From contig CP091135.1 in NCBI GenBank assembly GCA_021582655.1, forward strand, positions 2,171,591 to 2,235,590: 64,000 nt of DNA. Reading direction: 5' to 3'. Below the pieces are notes generated by a model. It did no database searches. It worked only from the letters and a program-made list of their open reading frames with translations, and was not told where the DNA came from. Position numbers and translations under genes: made by a program. Origin of the DNA: Nitrosomonas sp. Its GTDB lineage: Bacteria > Pseudomonadota > Gammaproteobacteria > Burkholderiales > Nitrosomonadaceae. Of this stretch, positions 50,299 to 60,260 are shown in pieces (position 1 is the stretch's first letter; each line of letters opens with the position of its first letter).

Positions 50299-50976
50299 AT
50301 GTATCGCTTAGCGCCCAGCATTCTTTCCGCCAACTTCGCCAAACTCGGTCAAGAAATCACCGATGTGATCGATTCCGGCGCGGACATCATACATTTCGAC
50401 GTAATGGACAATCATTATGTCCCGAATTTGACCATCGGCCCCTTGATTTGCGAAGCCATCCGGCCGGTCACCAATGCCGTGATCGATGTGCATTTGATGG
50501 TCGAGCCCGTCGATCGCATTATTCCGGATTTCGCCAAAGCGGGGGCGAATATCATTTCTTTTCACCCGGAAGCATCCAACCATATCGACCGCACCATCGG
50601 CTTGATCAAAGAACAAGGCTGCAAAGCGGGTCTGGTGTTTAACCCCGCCACCCCGCTGCATTATTTGGATCACGTACTCGACAAACTGGATTTGATTTTG
50701 ATCATGTCGGTCAATCCCGGCTTCGGCGGACAGAAATTCATTCCCGAAGCACTGAACAAGCTCCGTGCCGCCAGAAAGCGGATTGACGCCAGCGGCAAGG
50801 ACATTATGCTGGAAATCGACGGTGGCGTTAAAGTCGACAATATCGCAGAAATCGCCCGTGCCGGGGCCGATACGTTCGTCGCGGGTTCCGCCGTCTATCA
50901 CGCCGGCAAGGACTCCGATCCACACCGTTACGACAGCATCGTCGCCGCCTTCCGCGCCGAACTGGCGAAAGTGTAA
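50299..50976 (+). CDS. rpe: ribulose-phosphate 3-epimerase
   Basis: Rpe interconverts ribulose-5-phosphate and xylulose-5-phosphate in the pentose phosphate and Calvin cycles. The 225-residue TIM barrel has [13 protein letters not shown] at the N-terminus, the catalytic [17 protein letters not shown] with Asp and the metal histidines, [19 protein letters not shown] and EIDGGV. GAGAGGTTTCC precedes the ATG. It heads the rpe-gph-trpE cluster typical of betaproteobacteria. Confidence 0.97.
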   Translation: MYRLAPSILSANFAKLGQEITDVIDSGADIIHFDVMDNHYVPNLTIGPLICEAIRPVTNAVIDVHLMVEPVDRIIPDFAKAGANIISFHPEASNHIDRTIGLIKEQGCKAGLVFNPATPLHYLDHVLDKLDLILIMSVNPGFGGQKFIPEALNKLRAARKRIDASGKDIMLEIDGGVKVDNIAEIARAGADTFVAGSAVYHAGKDSDPHRYDSIVAAFRAELAKV

Positions 50977-51049
50977 TTTTTCGTTTATTGCCGACACAAA
51001 AATGAATCACACATCTTCTTCAAGCAGCGGAAAATTTCTGGATAAAACA

Positions 51050-51733
51050 ATGGATTTTCCCATTGCAGTGAAAGTCGTCATGATCGATCTGGACGGCACG
51101 CTGCTCAATACCGCGGACGATCTGGCGCTGGCCGCCAACCGCATGCTGCACGATCTCGGTATGCCGGAACAATCCGTCGAAACCATCCGCTCGTATATCG
51201 GCAAAGGCATTCAGAAGCTGGTCAAACGTACGCTGACCGGACAATTGGATGGCGAACCCGACGCCACTCTGTTCAGCAAAGCATTGCCGATTTACGAGCA
51301 GCACTATGCCGATTGCCTGAGTGTCAATACACGCCCGTATCCCGGCGTGGTCGACGGTATTGAAGCATTACGGCGCGCGGGCCTGCGGTTAACGTGTATC
51401 ACCAATAAAGCCGAGGCGTTCACGATTCCACTCTTGCACGCGACGGGGTTGTACGACCGCTTCGAAATGGTTGTGTCCGGCGACAGTTTGCCGAGGAAAA
51501 AGCCGGATCCGATGCCATTGCTGCACATCTGCCAGCACTTTGACGCGCAACCGCACGAAGCGTTGCTGATCGGCGATTCCTTGAACGACGCCATCGCCGC
51601 CAGAGCGGCTGGATGTCACGTCTTCTGTGTTCCTTACGGCTACAATGAAGGGCGCAATGTGTACGAGCTGGATTGCGATGCGATTGTCGAAACGCTGGTG
51701 GACGCAGCCAAGCTGATCAAAAAATTCGCCTGA
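51050..51733 (+). CDS. gph: phosphoglycolate phosphatase
   Basis: This HAD-superfamily phosphatase dephosphorylates 2-phosphoglycolate, a salvage product of Rubisco oxygenation and DNA repair. The nucleophile motif [12 protein letters not shown], the CITNKAEAF loop and the KPDPMPLL and [14 protein letters not shown] motifs are all seen. Starting at ATG 51050 gives 227 residues and the usual N-terminus [17 protein letters not shown]. An ATG at 51002 would add a Ser-rich 16-residue extension. It follows rpe and precedes trpE by 10 bp. Confidence 0.93.
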   Translation: MDFPIAVKVVMIDLDGTLLNTADDLALAANRMLHDLGMPEQSVETIRSYIGKGIQKLVKRTLTGQLDGEPDATLFSKALPIYEQHYADCLSVNTRPYPGVVDGIEALRRAGLRLTCITNKAEAFTIPLLHATGLYDRFEMVVSGDSLPRKKPDPMPLLHICQHFDAQPHEALLIGDSLNDAIAARAAGCHVFCVPYGYNEGRNVYELDCDAIVETLVDAAKLIKKFA

Positions 51734-51743
51734 ACACACACCG

Positions 51744-53216
51744 ATGACCGAAGCCGAATTCAATCAGCTGGCACAGCAAGGATACAATCGTATCCCGTTG
51801 GTTCTGGAAACTTTCGCCGATCTGGATACGCCGCTGTCGCTCTATTTGAAGCTGGCCAACCGCCCCTACTCCTATTTGCTGGAATCAGTCAAAGGCGGCG
51901 ACCGTTTCGGACGCTTTTCCTATATCGGTTTGCCGGCGGCAACGCGCATCGAAGCGCGTGAAAACACCGTAACCGTAATCACCCCGCAGGGTTCGGAAAC
52001 CGTGGCCGCTACCGATACGCTGGCGTTTGTCGAATCCTACTTGACGCAATTCAAGGCCGCACCCTGCCTGGCGGGAAAATCCCGGTTTACCGGCGGCCTG
52101 GTCGGTTATTTTTCATACGACACCGTGCGCTATATCGAGCGCAAACTGAAAGGCCGCGCCAAACCGGATCCGCTGAATACGCCGGATGTCTTGCTGATGC
52201 TCTCCGAAGAATTGGCCGTCATCGACAATTTGTCCGGTAAATTATATCTGATCGTCTATGTGAACCCGGAGCAGCAAAACGCCTACCGGAACGGCATTGC
52301 CCGCCTCAAAGCGTTATTGGCGATGTTGCGCCGCCCTGTGGCCATTCCGGTCGAGCAAGCCGTAGCATCCGGCGCTGCGATGCCGGAATTTCCGGAAGCC
52401 GATTTCAAAGCCGCGGTCGAACGTGCCAAACGGTATATCTACGACGGCGACATCATGCAAGTAGTGCTGGCGCAACGCACCAGCAAGCCGTTCAACGCCT
52501 CCCCTTTAGCGCTGTACCGCGCGTTACGCAGCCTTAATCCTTCACCGTACATGTTTTTCTACCATTTCAACGATTGTCACGTGGTTGGTGCCTCTCCGGA
52601 GATTTTGGTGCGACTCGAAGACGACGCCGTCACCGTACGTCCGATTGCCGGAACGCGGCCTCGCGGCAACAACTCGCAAGCCGATGCAGCTTTGGCGGCG
52701 GATTTATTGGCCGATCCGAAAGAAATCGCCGAACATGTCATGCTGATGGATCTCGGCCGCAATGATATCGGTCGCGTGGCGCAAACCGGTACCGTCAAGG
52801 TGACGGAAAAAATGCAAATCGAAAATTATTCGCATGTGATGCATATCGTCTCCAACGTGGAAGGTCGATTACGTCCCGAGCTCAACGCCATCGACGTATT
52901 GCGCGCCACATTCCCGGCAGGTACCGTCAGCGGTGCGCCAAAAGTGCGCGCGATGGAAATCATCGATGAACTCGAAGTATCCAAACGCGGCATTTATGCG
53001 GGCGCGGTCGGTTATCTGGGATTCAACGGCGATATGGATTTGGCGATCGCGATTCGCACCGCGATTATCAAGGACGGCCGTTTGCACGTTCAAGCCGGTG
53101 CGGGTATCGTAGCCGACTCGATTCCGCAAAACGAATGGATAGAAACACAGAATAAGGCGAAAGCCATCCTGCGTGCGGCTGAAATCGCGGAAAACGGACT
53201 GGATACCACGATTTAA
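51744..53216 (+). CDS. trpE: anthranilate synthase component I
   Basis: TrpE makes anthranilate from chorismate with ammonia delivered by TrpG. The 490-residue protein has the N-terminal tryptophan-binding region ([16 protein letters not shown]) and the chorismate-binding core: [56 protein letters not shown] and [22 protein letters not shown]. The glutamine amidotransferase trpG, normally next in betaproteobacteria, is absent: the following gene is a histidine kinase on the opposite strand. Confidence 0.96.
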   Translation: MTEAEFNQLAQQGYNRIPLVLETFADLDTPLSLYLKLANRPYSYLLESVKGGDRFGRFSYIGLPAATRIEARENTVTVITPQGSETVAATDTLAFVESYLTQFKAAPCLAGKSRFTGGLVGYFSYDTVRYIERKLKGRAKPDPLNTPDVLLMLSEELAVIDNLSGKLYLIVYVNPEQQNAYRNGIARLKALLAMLRRPVAIPVEQAVASGAAMPEFPEADFKAAVERAKRYIYDGDIMQVVLAQRTSKPFNASPLALYRALRSLNPSPYMFFYHFNDCHVVGASPEILVRLEDDAVTVRPIAGTRPRGNNSQADAALAADLLADPKEIAEHVMLMDLGRNDIGRVAQTGTVKVTEKMQIENYSHVMHIVSNVEGRLRPELNAIDVLRATFPAGTVSGAPKVRAMEIIDELEVSKRGIYAGAVGYLGFNGDMDLAIAIRTAIIKDGRLHVQAGAGIVADSIPQNEWIETQNKAKAILRAAEIAENGLDTTI

Positions 53217-53258
53217 AACCGTTTGCCAGAAATTCCACGACCACCGGATTGCTCCGCA

Positions 53259-54572
53259 TCAATCGCCCGCAATCATCAGCTTTTCCGGAAACCAAATTGC
53301 AAATAAGCTTCCCTTCCCTACTTGGCTGGTAATTTCGAGCCGGGCATGATGCCGGCTGGCAATATGCTTGACAATGGCCAAGCCAAGCCCGGTTCCGCCG
53401 GTTTCACGCGAACGGCTGCTGTCAATCCGGTAGAAACGTTCGGTCAACCGGGGGATATGCTCCGGTTCAATACCGATTCCGCTGTCTTGCACAAAAAATA
53501 CCCCTTGACCGTTACGTTTCTCCCAATGGATACTGATCTCGCCTTGATCGGGAGTGTACCGGATGGCGTTACTGATCAAATTACCGAATGCGCTGCGCAA
53601 TTCTTCTTCGCTGCCGCATAACATCTCGCGACTGTCGATCATCAAAGTGATCCGATGACGCCCCGCGCTCAGCGACTCCGCTTCCCGCAGCAGTCCGCTC
53701 AACAGATTCGCAACATCCACCGGCTTTTCCTTAACTTTGTTCTGCTCATCCTCCAACCGTGACAGCACCAGCAAATCCTCGATCAAATGCTGCATGCGCG
53801 TGGCTTGTTCGGTCATCAGCGCCAAAGCGCGCCGATTAAACTCCGGGGCAATTTCCTCGGTGGAAGACAAGGTTTCGAGAAAACCGCCGATTACTGTCAG
53901 CGGTGTACGCAGCTCATGCGATACGTTGGCGATGAAATCGCGGCGCATGGTTTCGATTTTCTCAAACCGAGTGATATCGCGGCTGATCAATAATTTCTGG
54001 TGATAACCATACGGTACCAGTTGCAACGAAATAATCAATCCTTGTTGCCGCATTTGCTTAAGAATCAGTGGATTGCTATATCGGCGCGCCGCCAGGTATT
54101 CGACGAAGGGAATCTGCCGCACCAGATGAATAATCGGCTGGCCGGTATCCAATTCCAGATTGATACCCAAATGCTGCTCCGCAACCGGATTGCACCACTC
54201 GATACGATTGACTTCGTCCAGAATCACAACACCGTCGGGCATCGCCGCCGTCGCGCTTTGCATACGTTCCAGCGCGCTGCTGAGCCGTTCCTGACTCTGA
54301 CTATGCTGGCGCACATAGCGCGCCAAATGCGCGAATACGTCATCCCAGGCGCCGGAACCGGCCGGAATGCTCGCCGCGGTATGATCAGATACCCGCAACC
54401 AACGCTCCAGAGCAACCATATGGCGGAGATGGTGAAATACCATCCATAACAATACGCCACAGAGGAAAATCAATGCTTTTAACGCACCAAACACCATCCC
54501 AGCCACTGCCGCAATCATCAGCACAAAAACGATATTGAAGCTGTGTTGCCAAATATTCCACATCTGAATCAT
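53259..54572 (-). CDS. phoR: sensor histidine kinase, PhoR-like
   Basis: Started at ATG 54572 the protein has 437 residues (an in-frame start at 54617 adds 15). Two N-terminal hydrophobic helices (about 8-26 and 28-46) are followed by a PAS-like segment. The HisKA dimerisation motif is FIANVSHELRTPLTVI, with the phosphorylated His. The HATPase boxes are GNLISNAIRYTPDQGEI (N), QDSGIGIEPEH (G1) and GGTGLGLAIVKHI (G2). The PAS and transmembrane layout matches PhoR of the phosphate regulon. No phoB response regulator is next to it in this window, so the name is tentative. Confidence 0.75.
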   Translation of the reverse strand: MIQMWNIWQHSFNIVFVLMIAAVAGMVFGALKALIFLCGVLLWMVFHHLRHMVALERWLRVSDHTAASIPAGSGAWDDVFAHLARYVRQHSQSQERLSSALERMQSATAAMPDGVVILDEVNRIEWCNPVAEQHLGINLELDTGQPIIHLVRQIPFVEYLAARRYSNPLILKQMRQQGLIISLQLVPYGYHQKLLISRDITRFEKIETMRRDFIANVSHELRTPLTVIGGFLETLSSTEEIAPEFNRRALALMTEQATRMQHLIEDLLVLSRLEDEQNKVKEKPVDVANLLSGLLREAESLSAGRHRITLMIDSREMLCGSEEELRSAFGNLISNAIRYTPDQGEISIHWEKRNGQGVFFVQDSGIGIEPEHIPRLTERFYRIDSSRSRETGGTGLGLAIVKHIASRHHARLEITSQVGKGSLFAIWFPEKLMIAGD

Positions 54573-54672
54573 CCCAATACAATCGGCCGATGCCGGAGTC
54601 CGCCGGTAAACGAGCAATCAAAAGCCACAATTTGTTACAATCAGTCTACGATCAATTGCACACTTGAATACG

Positions 54673-55047
54673 ATGGCAGGCCTGACCAAAGACACACCAC
54701 GACCCACCGAAATCAAACTCCACCGACAATCCCGCTTATTGGACATTGCTTTTTCCGACGGCAAAAAATTTCAGTTCACCTGTGAATTTCTGCGGGTGCA
54801 CTCCCCTTCGGCCGAAGTCAGCGGTCATTCGCCGGGCCAGGAGATCCTGCAAACCGATAAACAAAAGATTAGTATCGTAACCATCGAACCGGTCGGAAAT
54901 TATGCCATACAACTCAACTTCTCCGATGGTCACAACACCGGATTGTATTCGTGGGATTTGCTTTACCGGTACGGCCTCAATCAAGAAACGATGTGGCAGC
55001 GGTATTTGCAACGCCTGGAAGAAGCCGGGGTGAGCCGGGAAGCTTAA
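54673..55047 (+). CDS. DUF971 protein (gamma-butyrobetaine hydroxylase N-terminal-like)
   Basis: This 124-residue small beta protein of the DUF971 family resembles the N-terminal zinc-binding-like domain of gamma-butyrobetaine hydroxylase. Seen are PTEIKLHRQSRLLDIAFSDG and EFLRVHSPSAEVSGH, then the GNYAIQLNFSDGHNTGLYSWDLL motif. In proteobacteria it is often linked to iron-sulphur proteins or placed before ubiE; ubiE is not here. The ATG at 54673 is preferred over the TTG at 54664. Confidence 0.85.
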   Translation: MAGLTKDTPRPTEIKLHRQSRLLDIAFSDGKKFQFTCEFLRVHSPSAEVSGHSPGQEILQTDKQKISIVTIEPVGNYAIQLNFSDGHNTGLYSWDLLYRYGLNQETMWQRYLQRLEEAGVSREA

Positions 55048-55065
55048 ATTCGGCGTTGATATTTC

Positions 55066-55168
55066 ATTCCGTTTCCAAATCAAACATGCCGCGCAAGCTA
55101 CCCGAAGAATCGTATAAGTAACACGACAAGGGTAGCCGGCAACGTCATGTTTGATTTAGAAACGGAAT
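55066..55168. repeat. 103-bp long hairpin (inverted repeat) element
   Basis: Outer arms of 23 bp match at 22 positions (ATTCCGTTTCCAAATCAAAC... at 55066-55088 and its inverse at 55146-55168). Inside, GCTACCC and GGGTAGC form a second stem of 7 bp. It lies between two convergent genes, so it could serve as a transcript end in both directions, or be a MITE-like element. It shares no sequence with the other repeat families of this window. Confidence 0.7.
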
Positions 55169-55196
55169 AACGGCAACCGACGAAAACTCAAGACGA

Positions 55197-55544
55197 TTAC
55201 TGTTTAACTTGCGTGGAAGTCACGAAAATCAGGGTACCGAAAGTCCGGTTCAATGTCTTGCTGGTAAAATTGGTCATTACCATGCTTTCAAAAAAGCGGA
55301 TGTGATCACCTACCTTCACCTGCGTGGACGGCGCAGCGATCCAAAATTGACGCCCGCTATTTTCCAGTTCCATATAGGTATAACCGCCGGAATCAATGGT
55401 GGAAACGACGACACCTTCATTGTCGCTCATTTTCTCGGTGGAGCCCTGTTCTTTTTTAGGTTCATGATGAATGGCCATCACCTGCATGGAATGTGCGCAC
55501 AAGCAAGCAACCAGGACGATACCTGATAAGAAGGAAAATTTCAT
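55197..55544 (-). CDS. exported NrfJ-like small protein
   Basis: This 115-residue protein has a signal peptide (hydrophobic residues 5-24, cleavage near VMA). The mature part contains GVVVSTIDSGGYTYMELENSGRQFWIAAP and VKVGDHIRFF, a small beta-rich domain like that of NrfJ-type periplasmic proteins in nitrite-reduction and cytochrome gene clusters. The sequence has no cytochrome motif. Function is unknown. It is a single gene, convergent with DUF971. Confidence 0.65.
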   Translation of the reverse strand: MKFSFLSGIVLVACLCAHSMQVMAIHHEPKKEQGSTEKMSDNEGVVVSTIDSGGYTYMELENSGRQFWIAAPSTQVKVGDHIRFFESMVMTNFTSKTLNRTFGTLIFVTSTQVKQ

Positions 55545-55577
55545 AAGCGGTACTCCGAATGTAATAACAAGGCGCGA

Positions 55578-56399
55578 TCATACACTGCTGTGTGATCGCA
55601 TTTCAATGGCTTCACAAACCGCACCGATCCGGTCTTGACGAACTTTTTCAAATAAACAGATGGCAGCGGCGGCGGCGACATTGAGCGATTCGGTTTTTCC
55701 CGGCATCGGAATTGCAACGACCGCGGCAACCGTTTGTAACAAATCGTCCGACAAACCGGCGCCTTCATTGCCGAATGCAAATGCAACCGCGCCGGTCAGC
55801 ACCGCCTCGTAAAGGCTTACGGACGCTCCCAGAGCTGTCGCAATCACGGTACCCGGAAATTCCTGCGCGACTTGCGGCAAATTACAAAGCTCATGCATGC
55901 GCAGCAAAAAATGCGCTCCCATCGCGGCGCGCAGCGTCTTGGGCGACCAGGCGTCGGCGCAATGTTTGGACAGATACACATCCTCTACCCCGGCTGCAGC
56001 GGCGGATCGGATGATAGAACCGAGATTGCCGGGGTCTTGAATATCCTCCAGCAGCACGCTGTATCGTATTTTTTCGCCGAACAGCTGTCCGGGCTTCGGA
56101 ATGGCGATCAACCCCAGAATACCGGCGGGAGTTTTAACCGGTGAAAATAATTGAAACAACGCATCGCTGACCGTAGCGGTCTTGCACGTACCACCGGCAA
56201 GTGGCGCATAACCGTTTTGTTCGGCGTAGGATTGGGTCATGATCACCAGTTGCGGCACCCCGGCTTCCGCGAGATAAGCCTGGAGCAGATGCTCGCCATC
56301 GAGCAACGTCAACCCGGTTTTTCTACGGTATGCCGCGGAAGATTCGAGCTTGATCAGTTGCTTGATCAGCGGATGGTTGCGCGACGTGATGATGGGCAT
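55578..56399 (-). CDS. SpoU/TrmH-family RNA 2'-O-methyltransferase
   Basis: Started at ATG 56399 it has 273 residues; an upstream frame to 56522 overlaps hisD and lacks homology. The N-terminal substrate-binding domain is RKTGLTLLDGEHLLQAYL. The SPOUT motifs are LEDIQDPGNLGSIIRSAAA (motif 1), FAFGNEGAGLS (motif 2) and IPMPGKTESLNVAAAAAICLFE (motif 3, knot). SAM-dependent methylation of 23S rRNA or tRNA is expected; the exact target is not known. It is the last gene of a minus-strand run hisG-hisD-methyltransferase. Confidence 0.9.
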   Translation of the reverse strand: MPIITSRNHPLIKQLIKLESSAAYRRKTGLTLLDGEHLLQAYLAEAGVPQLVIMTQSYAEQNGYAPLAGGTCKTATVSDALFQLFSPVKTPAGILGLIAIPKPGQLFGEKIRYSVLLEDIQDPGNLGSIIRSAAAAGVEDVYLSKHCADAWSPKTLRAAMGAHFLLRMHELCNLPQVAQEFPGTVIATALGASVSLYEAVLTGAVAFAFGNEGAGLSDDLLQTVAAVVAIPMPGKTESLNVAAAAAICLFEKVRQDRIGAVCEAIEMRSHSSV

Positions 56400-56424
56400 G
56401 GCGCAATCACAACGACGCGGCAAA

Positions 56425-57729
56425 TTACCGGGATTTGTAGCGGTATTCCGCCGATTTCGCGTGCGCCTGCAACCCCTCCCCATATGCCAGGACGGAAGCA
56501 ATTTTGCCCAATTTGTCCGCACCTTTTTGCGATACCTGAATCAGGCTGCTGCGCTTCTGGAAATCATACACGCCCAACGGCGAAGAAAAGCGCGCTGTCC
56601 GCGATGTAGGCAGTACATGGTTCGGACCGGCACAATAATCGCCCAAAGCTTCACAGGCATGCCGGCCAAGAAAAATGGCGCCGGCATGGCGGATGTTATC
56701 CACCCATTGCTCCGGATGCGCAACCGACAGTTCCAAATGCTCCGGTGCGATTTTGTTGGCGATTGCACAAGCTTCCGCCAAATCGCGCACCTGAATCAAT
56801 GCGCCGCGGTTTTCCAGTGACGCGCGAATCACCGCTTTGCGCGGCATATCTTCCAGCAGGCGCTCGATACTTTGCAACACCCGATTCAGAAATTGCGCAT
56901 CGGGCGACAACAGAATCGATTGCGCCAATTCATCATGTTCCGCTTGCGAAAACAAATCCATCGCGATCCAATCCGGATCGGTGTCACCGTCGCAAATCAC
57001 CAGGATTTCAGACGGTCCGGCGACCATATCGATACCAACGACGCCGAACACCCGGCGCTTCGCCGCCGCCACATAGGCATTGCCCGGACCGACAATTTTA
57101 TCCACCGGCGGCACGGTTTCAGTACCGTACGCCAGCGCGCCGACCGCCTGCGCACCGCCGATGGTGAACACCCGATCGACATTACTGAGCGCCGCTGCGG
57201 CCAGCACCATGTCGCTGCGCTCACCGTTCGGTGTCGGCACTACCATGATCAATTCCGGCACACCTGCGACTTTCGCCGGGATCGCGTTCATCAACACCGA
57301 CGATGGGTACGAAGCCTTACCGCCGGGAACATACAGTCCGACGCGGTCGAGCGGTGTCACTTTCTGCCCCAGCACCGCATCGTCGCCGTCAGTGTATTGC
57401 CACGACTGCAGCGGTTGTTTTTCGTGGTAGCTGCGCACCCGCTCCGCGGCTTGCTCCAGTGCCGTCCGCTCCGCCGCCGGTAACGCATCGAGCGCTTGCC
57501 GCAATTGCTGCTGCGTCAATTCAAGTTCCTGGCCGGAACGAATCGCAAGTTTGTCGAAACGGTTGGTGTATTCGATCAGCGCGGCATCCTTGCGGGCGCG
57601 GATATCGGCAAGAATACCGGCCACGGTGGCGTCGACGGCATCGTCCTGCGCACCTTCAAACGCCAGCAGCGCGTCCAAACGGGCAGTGAAATCCGCATCG
57701 GCGGAATGAAATCGTTTTATTTGCACCAT
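56425..57729 (-). CDS. hisD: histidinol dehydrogenase
   Basis: HisD performs the last two oxidations of histidine synthesis, histidinol to histidine with NAD and zinc. The 434-residue protein has the [26 protein letters not shown] segment, the IDMVAGPSE motif, the metal-binding [14 protein letters not shown] and [27 protein letters not shown] with the zinc His. hisG lies 39 bp upstream; the methyltransferase gene follows 25 bp downstream. Confidence 0.96.
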   Translation of the reverse strand: MVQIKRFHSADADFTARLDALLAFEGAQDDAVDATVAGILADIRARKDAALIEYTNRFDKLAIRSGQELELTQQQLRQALDALPAAERTALEQAAERVRSYHEKQPLQSWQYTDGDDAVLGQKVTPLDRVGLYVPGGKASYPSSVLMNAIPAKVAGVPELIMVVPTPNGERSDMVLAAAALSNVDRVFTIGGAQAVGALAYGTETVPPVDKIVGPGNAYVAAAKRRVFGVVGIDMVAGPSEILVICDGDTDPDWIAMDLFSQAEHDELAQSILLSPDAQFLNRVLQSIERLLEDMPRKAVIRASLENRGALIQVRDLAEACAIANKIAPEHLELSVAHPEQWVDNIRHAGAIFLGRHACEALGDYCAGPNHVLPTSRTARFSSPLGVYDFQKRSSLIQVSQKGADKLGKIASVLAYGEGLQAHAKSAEYRYKSR

Positions 57730-57768
57730 GATCTACAATTCATTTCAGTAACGTAAAAAAATCGCCTG

Positions 57769-58410
57769 TCAACCGACCGCTCCCGCGAAAGCGTCCAGAA
57801 TCGGTTGAATGGCGCTTCGCTTCAATTTCAACGCAGCCTGGTTGACGATCAGGCGCGAAGAAATCAGTCTGATTTCTTCGACGGCTTTGAGATGATTGGC
57901 TTTCAGCGTATTGCCGCTCGATACCAAATCCACGATGGCATCTGCCAATCCCACCAGCGGCGCCAATTCCATCGAACCGTACAGCTTGATCAAATCGACG
58001 TGCACGCCTTTACGGGCGAAATGCTCGCGCGCGATTTGCACGTACTTGGTAGCGATGCGCAATCTCGCGCCTTGACGTACGGCAAATTCGTAATCGAAGT
58101 TTTCGGGTGCCGCGACCATCATGCGGCAGCGCGCAATATTCAGATCCAGCGGCTGATACAATCCGGAACCGCCGTGCTCAAGCAACACGTCTTTACCGGC
58201 AATGCCCAAATCGGCGGCGCCGTACTGCACATAAGTCGGCACATCCGATGCACGTACAATGATCAAGCGAACGTTGCCGCGATTGGTGGAGAGGATGAGC
58301 TTGCGGGAAGCCCCCGGATCGTCCTGCGCTTCGATACCAGCCGCTTTCAGCAGCGGCGCGGTATCCTCGAAAATTCGCCCTTTAGACAGGGCGATGGTGA
58401 TCTCAGTCAT
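57769..58410 (-). CDS. hisG: ATP phosphoribosyltransferase (short form)
   Basis: HisG catalyses the first step of histidine synthesis from ATP and PRPP. At 213 residues it is the short form, which lacks the C-terminal regulatory domain and needs HisZ for activity and feedback control. Recognisable are [33 protein letters not shown] and the PRPP-binding region [16 protein letters not shown]. hisZ is not in the window. hisD follows. Confidence 0.95.
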   Translation of the reverse strand: MTEITIALSKGRIFEDTAPLLKAAGIEAQDDPGASRKLILSTNRGNVRLIIVRASDVPTYVQYGAADLGIAGKDVLLEHGGSGLYQPLDLNIARCRMMVAAPENFDYEFAVRQGARLRIATKYVQIAREHFARKGVHVDLIKLYGSMELAPLVGLADAIVDLVSSGNTLKANHLKAVEEIRLISSRLIVNQAALKLKRSAIQPILDAFAGAVG

Positions 58411-58422
58411 AAAGCACCGGGA

Positions 58423-59064
58423 TTACCCGAGATTGGCTGCGGCGAAATCCCAGTTGATCAATTTATCCAGAACCGCGTTGGCGTAATCGGCACGGCGATT
58501 CTGGAAATCCAAGTAATACGCATGCTCCCACACGTCGATGGTTAATAACGGGCGAATATTTTTGGTGATCGGCGTTTCCGCATTCGCGGTTTTTATGATC
58601 GCGATTTTCCCGTTATCGACCACCAACCATGCCCATCCGCTGCCGAATTGCGTCAGCGCGGCTTGCGCGAATTCTTTTTTGCATGCCTCCACGCTGCCGA
58701 AAGCCGCCTCAATTTTTTGCTTCAACGCTGCGGGGGGCTCTCCGCCACCGTTGGGTTTCAGACTGTGCCAATAGAACATATGATTCCACACTTGCGCGGC
58801 ATTGTTGAAAATAGCGGCTTTATCGGCTTGCCCGGCGGACGCGCGGATAATGTCCTCCAGCGATTTACCGACCCAATCGGTATTGGCCACCAGATTGTTC
58901 AGATTGTCGACATAGGTCTTATGGTGCTTACCGTAATGAAAACTCAGTGTATTGGCGGTTATGACCGGCTCCAGTGCACTATCCGCGTACGGCAGAGGCG
59001 CCAGCACATATTGCGAACCGGATTGTGCGGCTTTGGAAAAATTATCGACATTGACATCGGACAT
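58423..59064 (-). CDS. sodB: superoxide dismutase (Fe type)
   Basis: This 213-residue enzyme dismutates superoxide to oxygen and hydrogen peroxide. The ATG at 59064 is preceded by AAGGAG; a longer frame to 59115 adds 17 residues with no support. Metal ligands are the His in [11 protein letters not shown], the His in [21 protein letters not shown] and the Asp/His in [16 protein letters not shown]. The [13 protein letters not shown] context favours the iron type. It ends 12 bp before the hisG start. Confidence 0.95.
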   Translation of the reverse strand: MSDVNVDNFSKAAQSGSQYVLAPLPYADSALEPVITANTLSFHYGKHHKTYVDNLNNLVANTDWVGKSLEDIIRASAGQADKAAIFNNAAQVWNHMFYWHSLKPNGGGEPPAALKQKIEAAFGSVEACKKEFAQAALTQFGSGWAWLVVDNGKIAIIKTANAETPITKNIRPLLTIDVWEHAYYLDFQNRRADYANAVLDKLINWDFAAANLG

Positions 59065-59127
59065 GTTGGTCTCCTTGGTAAATTTCTTGTAATAATTTTT
59101 AATTCGCTCAAACATCGTAATATTTTG

Positions 59128-59568
59128 TTATTGCTTATTAATTTTATCCGTTTCCGTAGCAAACGTGATTTTATTGTACCCCGCCAAACGCGCGGCTTCC
59201 ATGATCGTAATCACCGACTGATGTGTCGCCTTGGCATCCGCATTGATGACCACGAACGGATCCTCCCGCTGATTGGCGGCTGCCAGCAAGGCATCGCGCA
59301 AACCTTCGATGCTGGCACCGGATTTGATCGGCATCAGATTGATGGTGTATTCACCCAGCGCATTGACGGTAATATCGACCCGATCGGGTTTCTCGGTATT
59401 CTGGTCGACTTGCTCGGCATTGGTTTGCGGCAGTGTGATTTCAAGCTCGGCAAATTTGGAATAGGTGGTGGTCACCACCAAAAAAATCAAAATGACCAAC
59501 AACACATCGATCATCGGAACCAGATTGATTTCCGGTTCGTCGTTATGTCTACCGCGCTGAAAATTCAT
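59128..59568 (-). CDS. exbD: ExbD/TolR-type biopolymer transport protein
   Basis: Started at ATG 59568 it has 146 residues, with the typical N-terminus MNFQRGRHNDEPEINLVPMID (longer starts at 59592 or 59598 are possible). One transmembrane helix (about 19-37, IDVLLVILIFLVVTTTY) carries the conserved Asp that couples to the proton gradient, and a periplasmic domain follows. ExbD works with ExbB and TonB to power receptors such as the one at 18.9-21 kb. No exbB is adjacent; upstream is the divergent purE. Confidence 0.88.
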   Translation of the reverse strand: MNFQRGRHNDEPEINLVPMIDVLLVILIFLVVTTTYSKFAELEITLPQTNAEQVDQNTEKPDRVDITVNALGEYTINLMPIKSGASIEGLRDALLAAANQREDPFVVINADAKATHQSVITIMEAARLAGYNKITFATETDKINKQ

Positions 59569-59768
59569 CGAATTCGGAATTGCATAATGGATCATCAATT
59601 TTCGCGTTGCCCGGCCGGCCGCGAAACAACGTAATGTTAATGCGGATCGGTATAATACCAGTTATCACTGGAAATAGACGGGACAATTATTACACAGACG
59701 AATAAAATACCTCCGTTTTTATAGCACCTCCAACCGGTTTTCCTTTAGATTCGATTCGATAAAACGCA

Positions 59769-60260
59769 ATGGCTAACAAACCGATCATCAGCGTCGTGAT
59801 GGGCAGCAGCAGCGACTGGGAAGTCATGCAGCACGCCGTTGCGGTGCTCAAAGAATTCAATGTTCCACACGAGGCCAAGGTGGTTTCCGCACACCGCACC
59901 CCCGATCTGATGTTCCAATTCGCCGAACAAGCACAGCCGCGCGGTATCCGGTGCATCATTGCCGGTGCAGGCGGTGCGGCGCACCTGCCGGGCATGATCG
60001 CCGCCAAAACCACGGTACCGGTATTGGGCGTACCGGTCAATTCCAAGTACTTGAAAGGGCTGGATTCGATGTTGTCGATCGTGCAAATGCCGAAAGGTGT
60101 GCCGGTCGCCACCTTCGCCATCGGCGAAGCCGGCGCGGCGAATGCCGGATTGTTCGCCGTCGCAATGCTGGCCGCCGCCGATAATGAATTGAGCGCGTGC
60201 CTGCAAGCATTTCGCCGGCGGCAAACCGATACCGTGTTTAACGCCGCGCTGCCGACGTAA
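59769..60260 (+). CDS. purE: N5-carboxyaminoimidazole ribonucleotide mutase
   Basis: PurE converts N5-CAIR to CAIR in purine synthesis. The 163-residue protein has the phosphate-binding VMGSSSDWEVMQHA, VSAHRTPD with its conserved catalytic His, IAGAGGAAHLPGMIAA and GVPVNSKYLKGLDSMLSIVQMP. A TATAAT box at 59651-59656 may be its promoter. purK starts on the last base of its stop codon (TAATG). Confidence 0.97.
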   Translation: MANKPIISVVMGSSSDWEVMQHAVAVLKEFNVPHEAKVVSAHRTPDLMFQFAEQAQPRGIRCIIAGAGGAAHLPGMIAAKTTVPVLGVPVNSKYLKGLDSMLSIVQMPKGVPVATFAIGEAGAANAGLFAVAMLAAADNELSACLQAFRRRQTDTVFNAALPT

